In this document: positions 54,009 through 60,807 of the stretch, in pieces
How positions within the stretch are numbered: the first letter of the stretch is position 1
Layout of the letters: every line of letters starts with the position of its first letter
Assembly: GCF_934330165.1 (NCBI RefSeq)
Contig: NZ_CAKRGI010000006.1
Coordinates: 1-64,000, forward strand
Direction: 5' to 3'
Origin: an uncultured Mediterraneibacter sp.
Lineage (GTDB): Bacteria; Bacillota; Clostridia; Lachnospirales; Lachnospiraceae
Length of the DNA: 64,000 bases
Position numbers and translations under genes: made by a program
The notes under the pieces: model-generated
What the model saw: only the letters and a program-made list of their open reading frames with translations
What the model was told of the DNA's origin: nothing
Database searches by the model: none

Positions 54009-54374
54009 TTATAAATAATTTTTCTTGTATCTTGCTTTCCACTCTTCTCTCGTGTGAGTTCGCTCATATTCTGCCTGTGCCATCCGGCAAAGCAGTTCCC
54101 GCATCTCCCGATTATTATGTACCGCTTCTACTCCATCCTTGTGATGGGTTCTGCAGAGATCTACTTTTAGTCCGTCAGCTTCTGATAGTTCTCGCTGTCC
54201 GGATCCGTACATGATGTGATGTTCCTCTGTGTATTGTTTAGAATGATCGCCATAGAGTAAATCACAGAGGAAACAGACTCCCTTTTGACTCTTGAGAATG
54301 CTTTTTTTGTGTGATTTTCTTTTTTTCTTTCCCGTTGATTTTGGAAATGCCATATCTGAATAATCAATACTCAT
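54009..54374 (-). CDS. HNH-like phage nuclease (second)
   Basis: 121 residues. CFLCDLLYGDHS, TEEHHIMYGSGQRELS, VDLCRTHHKDGVEAVHNN form a CxxC ... HH ... CxxHH core like HNH or recombination-endonuclease proteins of early phage regions. It overlaps the next upstream gene in ATGA. Different from the HNH near the terminase. Confidence 0.72.
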   Translation of the reverse strand: MSIDYSDMAFPKSTGKKKRKSHKKSILKSQKGVCFLCDLLYGDHSKQYTEEHHIMYGSGQRELSEADGLKVDLCRTHHKDGVEAVHNNREMRELLCRMAQAEYERTHTREEWKARYKKNYL

Positions 54375-54652
54375 AAGATATACACCCCAACTACACTCTC
54401 CTGATCTGCTGGCATCCTCTCAAACCACGTACACTGCTCATATTCTTTCTCAATATCCTGTCTCAGTTCTTCCACTGAATCTGCCAGCATGATGATATTC
54501 GTCGGACTGCTGCCGGCATAGACTCTTGCCACATACTTTTTTGTAAAATCTTTTGGATATCTGTAAATCGCAATGGACGGAATTCCAATCGCTGTCAGAT
54601 CTACCTCTGCCATACTACGAACCACTTTATTTTTTACTAATCTGTTGCTCAT
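54371..54652 (-). CDS. Phage protein of unknown function
   Basis: 93 residues with a compact alpha/beta pattern (IPSIAIYRYPKDFTKKYVAR, NIIMLADSVEELRQDIE). AAGGAG precedes the start, 2 bases after the helicase-methyltransferase stop. It overlaps the HNH gene. No family recognised. Confidence 0.65.
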   Translation of the reverse strand: MSNRLVKNKVVRSMAEVDLTAIGIPSIAIYRYPKDFTKKYVARVYAGSSPTNIIMLADSVEELRQDIEKEYEQCTWFERMPADQESVVGVYIL

Positions 54653-54654
54653 AT

Positions 54655-57171
54655 CTATTTCATCTCCTTGTCAAGAAAATCAAATAATGTCGGAGTCTCA
54701 ATCTCGTCCTCTGCTTCTTGAAGATATCCCACCCCGTCCCTGAAATAATCAGGGTTGAGCTCAATTCCGTATCCTCTCCGATGCATCTTGACTGCCGTCA
54801 TTGGAACTGTCCCAAGTCCACTGAACGGATCCAGCACAAGATCTCCCTCATTGCTGTACCGGTTGATGATCCGCTCCACAATATCCAGCTGAAGCGGGCA
54901 CACATGCATTTGCATCCTTCTCCGGCTCTGTGTTGTGTTCAGGGTTCTCATCCTGTTAATATCATCCCACACTTCTCCCTGATTCCAAGATCCCGGAGCA
55001 ACTATCATGAAAACAGCTGGTAGTTTTCCCTCCCTGTCAAGTTCCTCTGCTAGAGCAACATGCTCTTCATAGTTATAGACTGACTCCCGACTATATTTCC
55101 GGTACACCTTCTGAAGGCTCTCTACGGATACTTTTTTAATTTCATCTTTGCTGACCAGCCGGTCCCCTGATGATCTCCAATAAGCATGAGCATCAATCTG
55201 CCACTGTGCCCTGGTATATTCCTGCTTGCTTTTCTTAACCGGGACATCCGCATAAGCTGTCGAGCGGTCTGTTGGCAACTTTCGGAATAACAGAACATAC
55301 TCTGGACAACCAACTCCCATCTTGGAACCGTCTTTGCACTGCTCCGTCCATCCAAGCCGGTAAGTCTGATTATTTTCTCTCACTACATCCGTCACAACGG
55401 TGATCATCCCGAAATACTGGAACCCATGCTTCATATAGTGTTCAATGCACAGTGCGTGGAATGGCTCGATGGTTGGCATTCCTGTACCGGTTGTATTCCC
55501 GAATAACACTCTGTCTTTTACATGGATCGCCGCAACACGCCCTGGTTTTAAGATCCGGAGAAGTTCAGGTGTCAGATAATCCATCTGTTCAAAAAACTTT
55601 TCTGTATTCTCGTTATGTCCAAAATCATTGTAATTTGCAGAATACTCATAATGATTTCCGAAAGGAATCGAGGTATGGATCAGATCAACGCTGTTGCTCT
55701 TCATCCTTCTTGTCTCCTCCACACAATCATCATGTACCGCTGTATAGTTCTTTCCTTCTACTCTCACGATCTCAACTCCCATCTTTCTTTCCAGTTTCTT
55801 CTCCATGCCTGCTGCCGATAATCCGTATTTCTTCACAATCTCAACCATTTTTTCAACCATGTGGTTGTGGTTCTTCCACTTTTCCATCAGTACTTCCTTA
55901 ATTCCCCGTTCATTCTCCATGTAAATGATATCGATCACAACCTGATCTTTCTGCAGAAAACGGTAACATCTGTGGATTGCTTGAATAAAATCGTTAAATT
56001 CATAGTCAATTCCAAGGAAGATCTCCCGGTGACAGTATCTTTGGAAGTTGCATCCTGAACCGGAAAGAGATTTCTTTGTGGCAAATAATCTCGTTTTGCC
56101 CTGTGAGAAATCAATAACCCTCTGTTCTCTTGTGTCATAGTCCTGTGAGCCGTAAATATCTACTACTTCTGGCAGCGCTTTCTTTATTGCATGACGTTCG
56201 CTTTCCAAATCATGCCACAGAACAAAATGATCTTTCGGGGATACTTCCACTATTTCTTTCAATTTTTCTACACGCTGGTCAATGCTCTCTCGCTTCACCT
56301 GTGCCGCCTCTTTCAGTCCTGCTGCCGCTTCGTTGAATAATGCCGTCTGTCCGTTCTTCTCTTCTGCCTTGCCGTATACGGTCGGCAGTTCATGCCAGTT
56401 TACCTGAAGCGGCGGCAGTTCATATCCGACATCGGAATATTGTGGATTGAGATCAGACGGCTTTGTGATAAATAACGCCCAGGAACTCACCCACAACCAA
56501 AATTCATCTTCCATGTTCGGATATAAGGTCAGGTTATTTGCCTTTGTGGAATCCCTTTGGAAGAATCTCGTCAATGCCTGTCCTGTGTCCATTACTTCCA
56601 AATAGCCAGCATAATGGATCAACTCCTTGTATTTGTTCGGTGAAGGCGTTGCTGTCGCAACCAGCTTATACTTCACATTCTTGAACTTATCTAAGAATGT
56701 CTGATAGGTCTTACTTCCGAAAGATCTAAGCACGCTCGCTTCATCCAGTGATGTTGCTGTAAAATATTCCGGTGCAATGTCCCCATCCCTCACCCTTTCA
56801 TAATTGGTCAGTAGAATACTCTCCTCTGCATCCTTTACTTCCTGCATATTTCTGACATATCTTGGTCTTTCATATCCAAGTACGTTCACAGCATCCTGCG
56901 TGAATTCTTGTTTTACTCCAAGCGGAAGAACAATCAACGCCTTGCCGCCCTCATGGTCTATCGCCTGTTTGCAGAATTCAATCTCCTGCACTGTTTTTCC
57001 AAGTCCAAAGGATTCAAATAATGCTCTTCTTCCACCCTTCAATGCCCATGCAACCGCATCTGCCTGATGTGGCTTCAATGCTTTATTGATCCGTTCTCTT
57101 TCTACGCAGAACCCGCTTTCTGTTGCAAGTTCAATCTTTGTTCTTAAAAAATCTATGTATTCCATTTTCAA
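54655..57171 (-). CDS. SF2 helicase - DNA methyltransferase fusion
   Basis: 838 residues with two enzymatic halves. Helicase half: Q-like KPHQADAV (~33), Walker A SFGLGKT (54-60), Walker B SLDEAS (141-146), ATATPSP (~172), motif VI QAIHRCYRF (397-405). Methyltransferase half (~460-838): catalytic SIPF (501-504), a variant of (D/S)PPY/F, then the AdoMet loop DPFSGLGT (781-788) and EL near 804; motif IV before motif I indicates beta-type order. TTG (57171) and ATG (57165) are possible starts, neither with an adjacent Shine-Dalgarno. It may methylate phage DNA during replication or protect it from restriction. Confidence 0.85.
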   Translation of the reverse strand: MKMEYIDFLRTKIELATESGFCVERERINKALKPHQADAVAWALKGGRRALFESFGLGKTVQEIEFCKQAIDHEGGKALIVLPLGVKQEFTQDAVNVLGYERPRYVRNMQEVKDAEESILLTNYERVRDGDIAPEYFTATSLDEASVLRSFGSKTYQTFLDKFKNVKYKLVATATPSPNKYKELIHYAGYLEVMDTGQALTRFFQRDSTKANNLTLYPNMEDEFWLWVSSWALFITKPSDLNPQYSDVGYELPPLQVNWHELPTVYGKAEEKNGQTALFNEAAAGLKEAAQVKRESIDQRVEKLKEIVEVSPKDHFVLWHDLESERHAIKKALPEVVDIYGSQDYDTREQRVIDFSQGKTRLFATKKSLSGSGCNFQRYCHREIFLGIDYEFNDFIQAIHRCYRFLQKDQVVIDIIYMENERGIKEVLMEKWKNHNHMVEKMVEIVKKYGLSAAGMEKKLERKMGVEIVRVEGKNYTAVHDDCVEETRRMKSNSVDLIHTSIPFGNHYEYSANYNDFGHNENTEKFFEQMDYLTPELLRILKPGRVAAIHVKDRVLFGNTTGTGMPTIEPFHALCIEHYMKHGFQYFGMITVVTDVVRENNQTYRLGWTEQCKDGSKMGVGCPEYVLLFRKLPTDRSTAYADVPVKKSKQEYTRAQWQIDAHAYWRSSGDRLVSKDEIKKVSVESLQKVYRKYSRESVYNYEEHVALAEELDREGKLPAVFMIVAPGSWNQGEVWDDINRMRTLNTTQSRRRMQMHVCPLQLDIVERIINRYSNEGDLVLDPFSGLGTVPMTAVKMHRRGYGIELNPDYFRDGVGYLQEAEDEIETPTLFDFLDKEMK

Positions 57172-57218
57172 AAGGAGCCGATATATCTTTGCCCGGCCGG
57201 AGCTCCGCCTCCTTTCTT
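57171..57218 (-). promoter_or_regulatory. Hairpin leader that can hide the helicase-methyltransferase ribosome binding site
   Basis: The AAAGGAG site (57209-57215) lies ~37 bases before the start but is complementary to CTCCTTT just before it (57171-57177). The 31-base interior also pairs (GGAGCTCC, CCGGCCGG). The fold would either sequester the site or bring it beside the start codon. Confidence 0.5.
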
Positions 57219-57225
57219 AAAAATT

Positions 57226-57366
57226 TTACTTAAATCTCTTTCCTTTTTTTACTTTTTTCCGCTTTCTTTTTGTTCCGGCATACATAAATGCCGCCATATT
57301 TCCCTGCTTGTATCCGATTGACTGCTTTCTGTGACTGTTATAGCTGTGTTTCACATCCTGTGCCAT
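57226..57366 (-). CDS. 46-residue very basic protein
   Basis: ATG overlaps the RNase H-like gene stop (TAATG), with ribosome-coupled initiation likely. The product is Lys/Arg-rich (GTKRKRKKVKKGKRFK) with HSYNSHRKQSIGYKQGN at its start, suggesting nucleic-acid binding. Unknown role. Confidence 0.72.
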   Translation of the reverse strand: MAQDVKHSYNSHRKQSIGYKQGNMAAFMYAGTKRKRKKVKKGKRFK

Positions 57367-57803
57367 TAGATTTCATCTCCTTCCATAAATGCCTGAAGCG
57401 TCTGCTTATACTCACTATCTTTCTCCCACACAACCTCTACCTTGTGCTTGTCCTTCTCTTGTAGAAACAACTGCCACAGCTCACGGTTCTGCACTTCCTT
57501 ACCTGCAGACCGTTTCCACTCCGCACGTCTCCACTTCTCCGGGTTATTTGCCTGGATCATATTTTTTATATACGTGTTCTCTATGTAGAAGATAATATGG
57601 CATGACTCCCGAAATCTCTGGAATGCCCGGATCATTGCCAGCAGGACACTTCGGTTATAGGTTGTCTCAGCTTCCTCTCCCTGTATGAACAGGTCTTTCA
57701 CTTCACCGTTTTGCTTAGTAAATACTAAGGCTGCAGCATATTTCCCATCCCGGACAGATGGTCCATGGATGGTTGTCTCTATGTAAACTCTGACCGTCTT
57801 CAT
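57366..57803 (-). CDS. RNase H-like protein
   Basis: 145 residues. The pattern VRVYIETTIHGPSVRDGKYA as first strand, TTYNRSVLLAMIRAFQRF as helix A, HIIFYIENTYIKNMI and a C-terminal EVVWEKDSEY is RNase HI-like. Of the usual catalytic carboxylates, those in the first strand and helix A are not obvious, so activity is uncertain. It lies between rep and the basic protein gene, consistent with primer or R-loop processing in replication. Confidence 0.68.
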   Translation of the reverse strand: MKTVRVYIETTIHGPSVRDGKYAAALVFTKQNGEVKDLFIQGEEAETTYNRSVLLAMIRAFQRFRESCHIIFYIENTYIKNMIQANNPEKWRRAEWKRSAGKEVQNRELWQLFLQEKDKHKVEVVWEKDSEYKQTLQAFMEGDEI

Positions 57804-57806
57804 TTT

Positions 57807-58568
57807 TTAAATCCTCCTGTTCAGCCGGATCAGCGTGTATCTCCGGTACTTAAATCCTGTGGCCGGATTGATCCCTTCATGGCTTTTCGCCACATAATAC
57901 CCTTGCGGCACGTGGATCTTCTTTGGCCATCTCGCCAGCCGCTTCTTTTTCGGTGGCTTTAACGGCATATTCTTGGAGGTGCTGTAGCTGGATTCACTGA
58001 GCCGTGGCTTTTCCCTGCTGCCGTCTTCTTTCTTTTCTCCTACTTTTTCACTCTTCGTGATATAGGATGCAAGCTGTGAGCAGTTTTCTTCGTAATATTT
58101 GCTCTTTTCCAACTGCTCTGCGTAAATTCCACCATGTAACCAACACTCCTCCACCCAGCGGATCGTGTCCCGGCATCCGGTTATGATCAGATGGATATGC
58201 CATGCCCCTTTTGTTCCCCGTTCAATATTCCGGATCCACCGCAGTTCGATCTCCTCTTTCCGGTATCTCCTTCGGAGCTTGTCCATCAGCTTCGTAAAAT
58301 CTTTCTTCGCTTGTGCCATGTCCGGTGGTCTTGCGTCCACCCTGTACGTCAGAGTCAAAAAGTAGTCCTTTTTGCCAAAATACTCCAACAGGCGGTGACG
58401 TGCCGTCTCTGCCTTATTCATGGCATTCACGATCGCCATCTGTTCCTGGGTCGGCTTTCTCTTCTTTTCTCTCGGTAATCCTTTTGCACCATATCTTCCG
58501 TCATGGTACTCTTTTACTTCTTTCACATCCCCATCCCGGAATGTATGTATTACTCTTCTCGTAGCCAT
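57807..58568 (-). CDS. HUH-type (rolling-circle) replication initiator
   Basis: 253 residues. Conserved motifs of HUH Rep proteins are in order: FLTLTY (motif I, 70-75), WHIHLI with His124 and His126 (motif II) and ASYITKSEK with Tyr169 and Lys172 (motif III, YxxK type). This implies strand nicking and a phosphotyrosyl link at an origin. The N- and C-termini are Lys/Arg-rich. It lacks the helicase domain of large Reps, but a helicase is encoded nearby. Unusual in a tailed phage. GAGGG precedes the ATG. Confidence 0.85.
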   Translation of the reverse strand: MATRRVIHTFRDGDVKEVKEYHDGRYGAKGLPREKKRKPTQEQMAIVNAMNKAETARHRLLEYFGKKDYFLTLTYRVDARPPDMAQAKKDFTKLMDKLRRRYRKEEIELRWIRNIERGTKGAWHIHLIITGCRDTIRWVEECWLHGGIYAEQLEKSKYYEENCSQLASYITKSEKVGEKKEDGSREKPRLSESSYSTSKNMPLKPPKKKRLARWPKKIHVPQGYYVAKSHEGINPATGFKYRRYTLIRLNRRI

Positions 58569-58694
58569 CCGTATCCCTCTAACTTTAATATCTTTATCAA
58601 GTGCGAAAACGGGAAAAAATCCCCGTATTTCTTGACTTTCCGGCTCACAGATGCTATCATATATATGACTTTAATATCTGTGAGACAGAAAGTC
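58569..58694. promoter_or_regulatory. rep leader / candidate origin region
   Basis: Contains a large imperfect hairpin at 58634-58694 (GACTTTC-N3-CTCACAGAT with complementary arms), a 12-bp direct repeat ACTTTAATATCT at 58582-58593 and 58668-58679, and an A/T-loop hairpin with ACGGG arms near 58613. These are plausible Rep-binding or nicking structures; no nick motif can be read with certainty. Confidence 0.45.
58632..58660 (+). promoter_or_regulatory. Antisense promoter upstream of rep (extended -10)
   Basis: Plus strand TTGACT (58632-58637), 17-base spacer, TGC-TATCAT (-10 at 58655-58660). It shares -35 and the extended -10 with the cI-like repressor promoter at 60173-60201, but opposes the early operon. 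Confidence 0.72.
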
Positions 58695-58736
58695 TTGCGT
58701 CTAACACTTCCGTATCCCCGGAAGTGTTATTTTTTT
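58667..58736 (+). ncRNA. Predicted ~70-nt antisense RNA to the rep leader
   Basis: From the expected start near 58667 to the end of a GC-rich 11-bp terminator hairpin (58702-58729) and its seven-T run (58730-58736). There is no open frame of note. It is complementary to the leader of the rep mRNA and to the end of the upstream gene. Role by analogy to counter-transcribed RNAs of rolling-circle plasmids. Confidence 0.55.
58702..58736 (+). terminator. Strong plus-strand intrinsic terminator upstream of rep
   Basis: Stem TAACACTTCCG / CGGAAGTGTTA with a 6-base loop and a seven-T run on the plus strand. No annotated plus-strand gene precedes it, apart from the predicted antisense RNA. Confidence 0.82.
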
Positions 58737-58906
58737 CTTCTTTTTTCGTAGATCCTTGTCCCGATATGGAGCATGTATGCTGTCACTGCTATACATGTTC
58801 CTGTGATCAGCTCCCCTTTTATGACCGAGATATCCTGCATTAGTACTTCCGTGGTCTCTATCTTTGCACACATCACGATCAGGTCTACAAGGATAATCCC
58901 TTCCAA
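58727..58906 (-). CDS. Small membrane protein, start uncertain
   Basis: The frame encodes two hydrophobic segments (ALEGIILVDLIVMCAK; ITGTCIAVTAYMLHIGTRIY) and a KRRKK tail. An ATG far upstream (59056) would overlap two genes; TTG 58906 or CTG starts near 58921-58927 are more plausible. The stop overlaps the antisense terminator. Confidence 0.5.
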   Translation of the reverse strand: MEGIILVDLIVMCAKIETTEVLMQDISVIKGELITGTCIAVTAYMLHIGTRIYEKRRKK

Positions 58907-58935
58907 TGCTCCCCGGAGCAGTCTCAGATTTCCTC

Positions 58936-59094
58936 TTATGCGACTATCACGTATTCTTTCCCTTTTTCTTCTGCCAGTCTCTCTGCTGTAGCCTTCGCTT
59001 CTTCGTAAGTCCCACGTTTGCAGGCCATTTCCCCGCTCTTCCATCTTATGATCCATATATGTTCTTCCTCTCTTCTTCCGATTCTCTGACTCAT
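58936..59094 (-). CDS. 52-residue phage protein
   Basis: Starts at ATG 59094 in an ATGA overlap with the upstream stop. Sequence SQRIGRREEEHIWIIRWKSG then TYEEAKATAERLAEEKGKEY suggests a small alpha/beta protein. Function unknown. Confidence 0.65.
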   Translation of the reverse strand: MSQRIGRREEEHIWIIRWKSGEMACKRGTYEEAKATAERLAEEKGKEYVIVA

Positions 59095-59378
59095 ATCATT
59101 GCATCCTTCATAAAGCGTTCCACAGCGGCATCCCACTCTTCCATCAGCCTGATCTCCATCTTTGGCCGGAGCAGATCCGAATCTGTAATGACCTCCATCA
59201 GCTTTGCGGTCTGCTCCGCAGTAAAATCGTATTTCTCTGCACGTATTGTCCTGATTACCGACTGCCTGTACAGTTTTTCACGAGTTTCCCGGTCTTCCAC
59301 TTCCCGTACCTTCTGCATAATGTACCGGTGCATTCTTACCACAAAGGAAGCAAACTCATCATTACTCATTTTTTTCAT
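59091..59378 (-). CDS. Helical phage protein of unknown function
   Basis: 95 residues starting KKMSNDEFASFVVRMHRYI, with GAGGAG-rich sequence upstream. A frame start 138 bases earlier would overlap the neighbouring gene. Mostly helical, mixed charge (REVEDRETREKLYRQSVI). Overlaps by 17 and 4 bases. Unknown. Confidence 0.65.
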   Translation of the reverse strand: MKKMSNDEFASFVVRMHRYIMQKVREVEDRETREKLYRQSVIRTIRAEKYDFTAEQTAKLMEVITDSDLLRPKMEIRLMEEWDAAVERFMKDAMI

Positions 59379-59625
59379 ATAAATATCCTGTCTCCTCATA
59401 CAGCTTTTTGGGACTAATGTAGTAATTAATTCTTCCCTTTTTGCTGTCCATCTCCTGCACGTCTGTAACCTGCTTCCCTTTCCTGATTGCGACTCCAATG
59501 TTAAGCCAGCCTGCAATAATACCGGCTCGAACCCAGGCAGGATTCTTTCCGTACGCTTTTGCAGCTATTGAAACTGGAACATGCCCCGGTTGAAATTCAA
59601 TGTTTTTCTCCTGTAAATGATCCAT
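59362..59625 (-). CDS. Excisionase/MerR-like phage protein (putative)
   Basis: 87 residues. VPVSIAAKAYGKNPAWVRAG followed by GWLNIGVAIRKGKQ resembles a small winged-helix or excisionase-like DNA-binding fold. The tail (RINYYISPKKLYEETGYL) is characteristic of phage homologues in Clostridia, whose function is not established. GGTGGGGTGAGAAGAG precedes the ATG. Confidence 0.6.
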   Translation of the reverse strand: MDHLQEKNIEFQPGHVPVSIAAKAYGKNPAWVRAGIIAGWLNIGVAIRKGKQVTDVQEMDSKKGRINYYISPKKLYEETGYLYEKNE

Positions 59626-59631
59626 CTCTTC

Positions 59632-59793
59632 TCACCCCACCTTTTTCTCATCCAGCTCTGCACATAATGCAAAGCCTTTTACCAATGCCAAAGCCTCCGG
59701 TTTTCTCTCCCTCGGAATCTTTTCAAGAATTTCCATCATTTCTTTTGCATCTTCTCTCTTTTTTTCAATACTTTCTCTGTATGTTCTTGTCAT
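59632..59793 (-). CDS. 53-residue helical phage protein
   Basis: ATG at 59793 overlaps the previous stop (ATGA) with AAGGAGAAGAG upstream. The product is a single amphipathic helix set (YRESIEKKREDAKEMMEILE; EALALVKGFALCAELDEKK). Unknown role; typical of early phage regions. Confidence 0.72.
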   Translation of the reverse strand: MTRTYRESIEKKREDAKEMMEILEKIPRERKPEALALVKGFALCAELDEKKVG

Positions 59794-60077
59794 ATCTCTT
59801 CTCCTTTCTTCTTGTCTTTTTTCACTTGTTCTCCTATACTTTCCTTACAGGCATTACTGTGCCGAGTTTTTAGGAAACCACTAGTTTTTTTAGGGGAGGT
59901 TTTGCCTCCTCTAATTTCATGTAAGATTTCATGAAGCAATGCCGTCTGATACATAATCTCTTTCCCGATGATTGAATCTGGATCTACACATACCTGTCTT
60001 CGCCTTTTTTTCTTTTCTTTATTAATTTCATCTCTTTGCCTTTTGGCAAATAATGATATTTCTTCGTAAATACTCAT
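59790..60077 (-). CDS. First early gene: small basic protein
   Basis: 95 residues: helical acidic-basic start (IYEEISLFAKRQRDEINKEKKKRRRQ), then DSIIGKEIMYQTALLHEIL and a Lys-rich end. AGGTGAGGAG precedes the ATG. It is the first gene transcribed from the early promoter across from the repressor, the position of Cro-like or antirepressor proteins, but no HTH is apparent. Confidence 0.62.
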   Translation of the reverse strand: MSIYEEISLFAKRQRDEINKEKKKRRRQVCVDPDSIIGKEIMYQTALLHEILHEIRGGKTSPKKTSGFLKTRHSNACKESIGEQVKKDKKKGEEI

Positions 60078-60101
60078 CTCTCCTCACCTCGCTTCCGTTT
60101 C

Positions 60102-60164
60102 GTTTGAATACATCATATTCTCTTTTGAATACTTTGTCAATATATTTTTGTTGCGTTTGAAAAC
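60102..60164. promoter_or_regulatory. Three GTTTGAATAC-like operator repeats
   Basis: GTTTGAATAC (60102-60111), TTTTGAATAC (60123-60132) and GTTTGAAAAC (60155-60164), spaced 21 and 32 bases, close to two and three helical turns. They flank the early promoter and lie upstream of the repressor promoter, fitting repressor sites. Confidence 0.6.
60112..60140 (-). promoter_or_regulatory. Early promoter
   Basis: Minus strand TTGACA (60135-60140), 17-base spacer, TATGAT (60112-60117), with the candidate operators around it; 35 bases upstream of the first early gene. Confidence 0.78.
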
Positions 60165-60172
60165 TTTTTATA

Positions 60173-60201
60173 TTGACTTCATCTCTAAGTAGTGCTATCA
60201 T
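60173..60201 (+). promoter_or_regulatory. Repressor (maintenance) promoter
   Basis: Plus strand TTGACT (60173-60178), 17-base spacer, extended TGC-TATCAT (-10 at 60196-60201), 22 bases before the repressor start with GGAGGTG as ribosome binding site. Confidence 0.78.
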
Positions 60202-60222
60202 CAATTCAAAGGAGGTGTTTCT

Positions 60223-60591
60223 ATGACACAAGGAGAGCGAATTAAACAGGTTCGCAAATCTCTAAATATGACTATGGATCAGTTTGGTGGTAAAATTGGC
60301 GTTACAAAATCCACAATTTCTAATATAGAAAACGGAAATCGAAATGCCACTGAACATATGCTTAAATCCATCTGCCGTGAGTTCCGGGTAAATTACTTTT
60401 GGCTCACCGAAGAAAAGGGAGAGCCTTTCATCGATATCCCTGATACTGCTTTGGATGATCTTGCCGATGATTACGATCTTGATAATATAGATAAAAAGAT
60501 TATTCAGAAGTATCTGGAGCTGAGTGCTGATCAGCGTGACGTGATTAAAGCTTACCTTAGAAGTCTCTGCGAAGACGAAAAAAACGGGTGA
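60223..60591 (+). CDS. cI-like phage repressor (XRE)
   Basis: 122 residues. N-terminal HTH_3 (IKQVRKSLNMTMDQFGGKIGV, TKSTISNIENGNRN), then a short C-terminal helical region (LADDYDLDNIDKKIIQKYLE ...). No peptidase domain, so RecA-triggered self-cleavage is not expected; induction would need another signal. Divergent from the early operon across the operator region, the canonical repressor place. Confidence 0.85.
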   Translation: MTQGERIKQVRKSLNMTMDQFGGKIGVTKSTISNIENGNRNATEHMLKSICREFRVNYFWLTEEKGEPFIDIPDTALDDLADDYDLDNIDKKIIQKYLELSADQRDVIKAYLRSLCEDEKNG

Positions 60592-60606
60592 TTCACCCGT
60601 CTTTTC
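60583..60606 (+). terminator. Terminator overlapping the repressor stop
   Basis: Perfect ACGGGTGA / TCACCCGT stem preceded by A and followed by CTTTT. The repressor stop lies inside it, and the convergent small gene ends in it too. Confidence 0.75.
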
Positions 60607-60712
60607 TGATGAAGTACTTATGTATGTATTGAAATATTTTGGCAAGATATTCTATCTTATCAATTTTTTCAATCATTTCAACAATGTACTTTTTGTAATC
60701 TTCGCTATTCAT
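60593..60712 (-). CDS. 39-residue peptide convergent with the repressor
   Basis: ATG at 60712 with GGAGGTG 8 bases upstream. Product NSEDYKKYIVEMIEKIDKIEYL plus FQYIHKYFIRKDG, helical and basic. The stop lies in the shared terminator. Its role is unknown; similar peptides beside phage HTH genes may modulate immunity. Confidence 0.6.
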   Translation of the reverse strand: MNSEDYKKYIVEMIEKIDKIEYLAKIFQYIHKYFIRKDG

Positions 60713-60807
60713 GTGTATTCCACCTCCAAGATTTCCTTTCACTTAATTAACAGCTGATCAGCGGAAATCTTACGGAGATGGGAGGATTTGTCCACTATAT
60801 TGGACAC

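Noticed and set aside
54655..57171. Restriction-modification or DISARM-type defence system
   Set aside because: A methyltransferase and helicase are present but fused and lying in an early phage operon; no restriction endonuclease or other defence partner is adjacent.
60028..60231. 67-residue open frame across the immunity region
   Set aside because: Runs through both promoters and the operator repeats; no ribosome binding site; composition reflects the A/T-rich control region.
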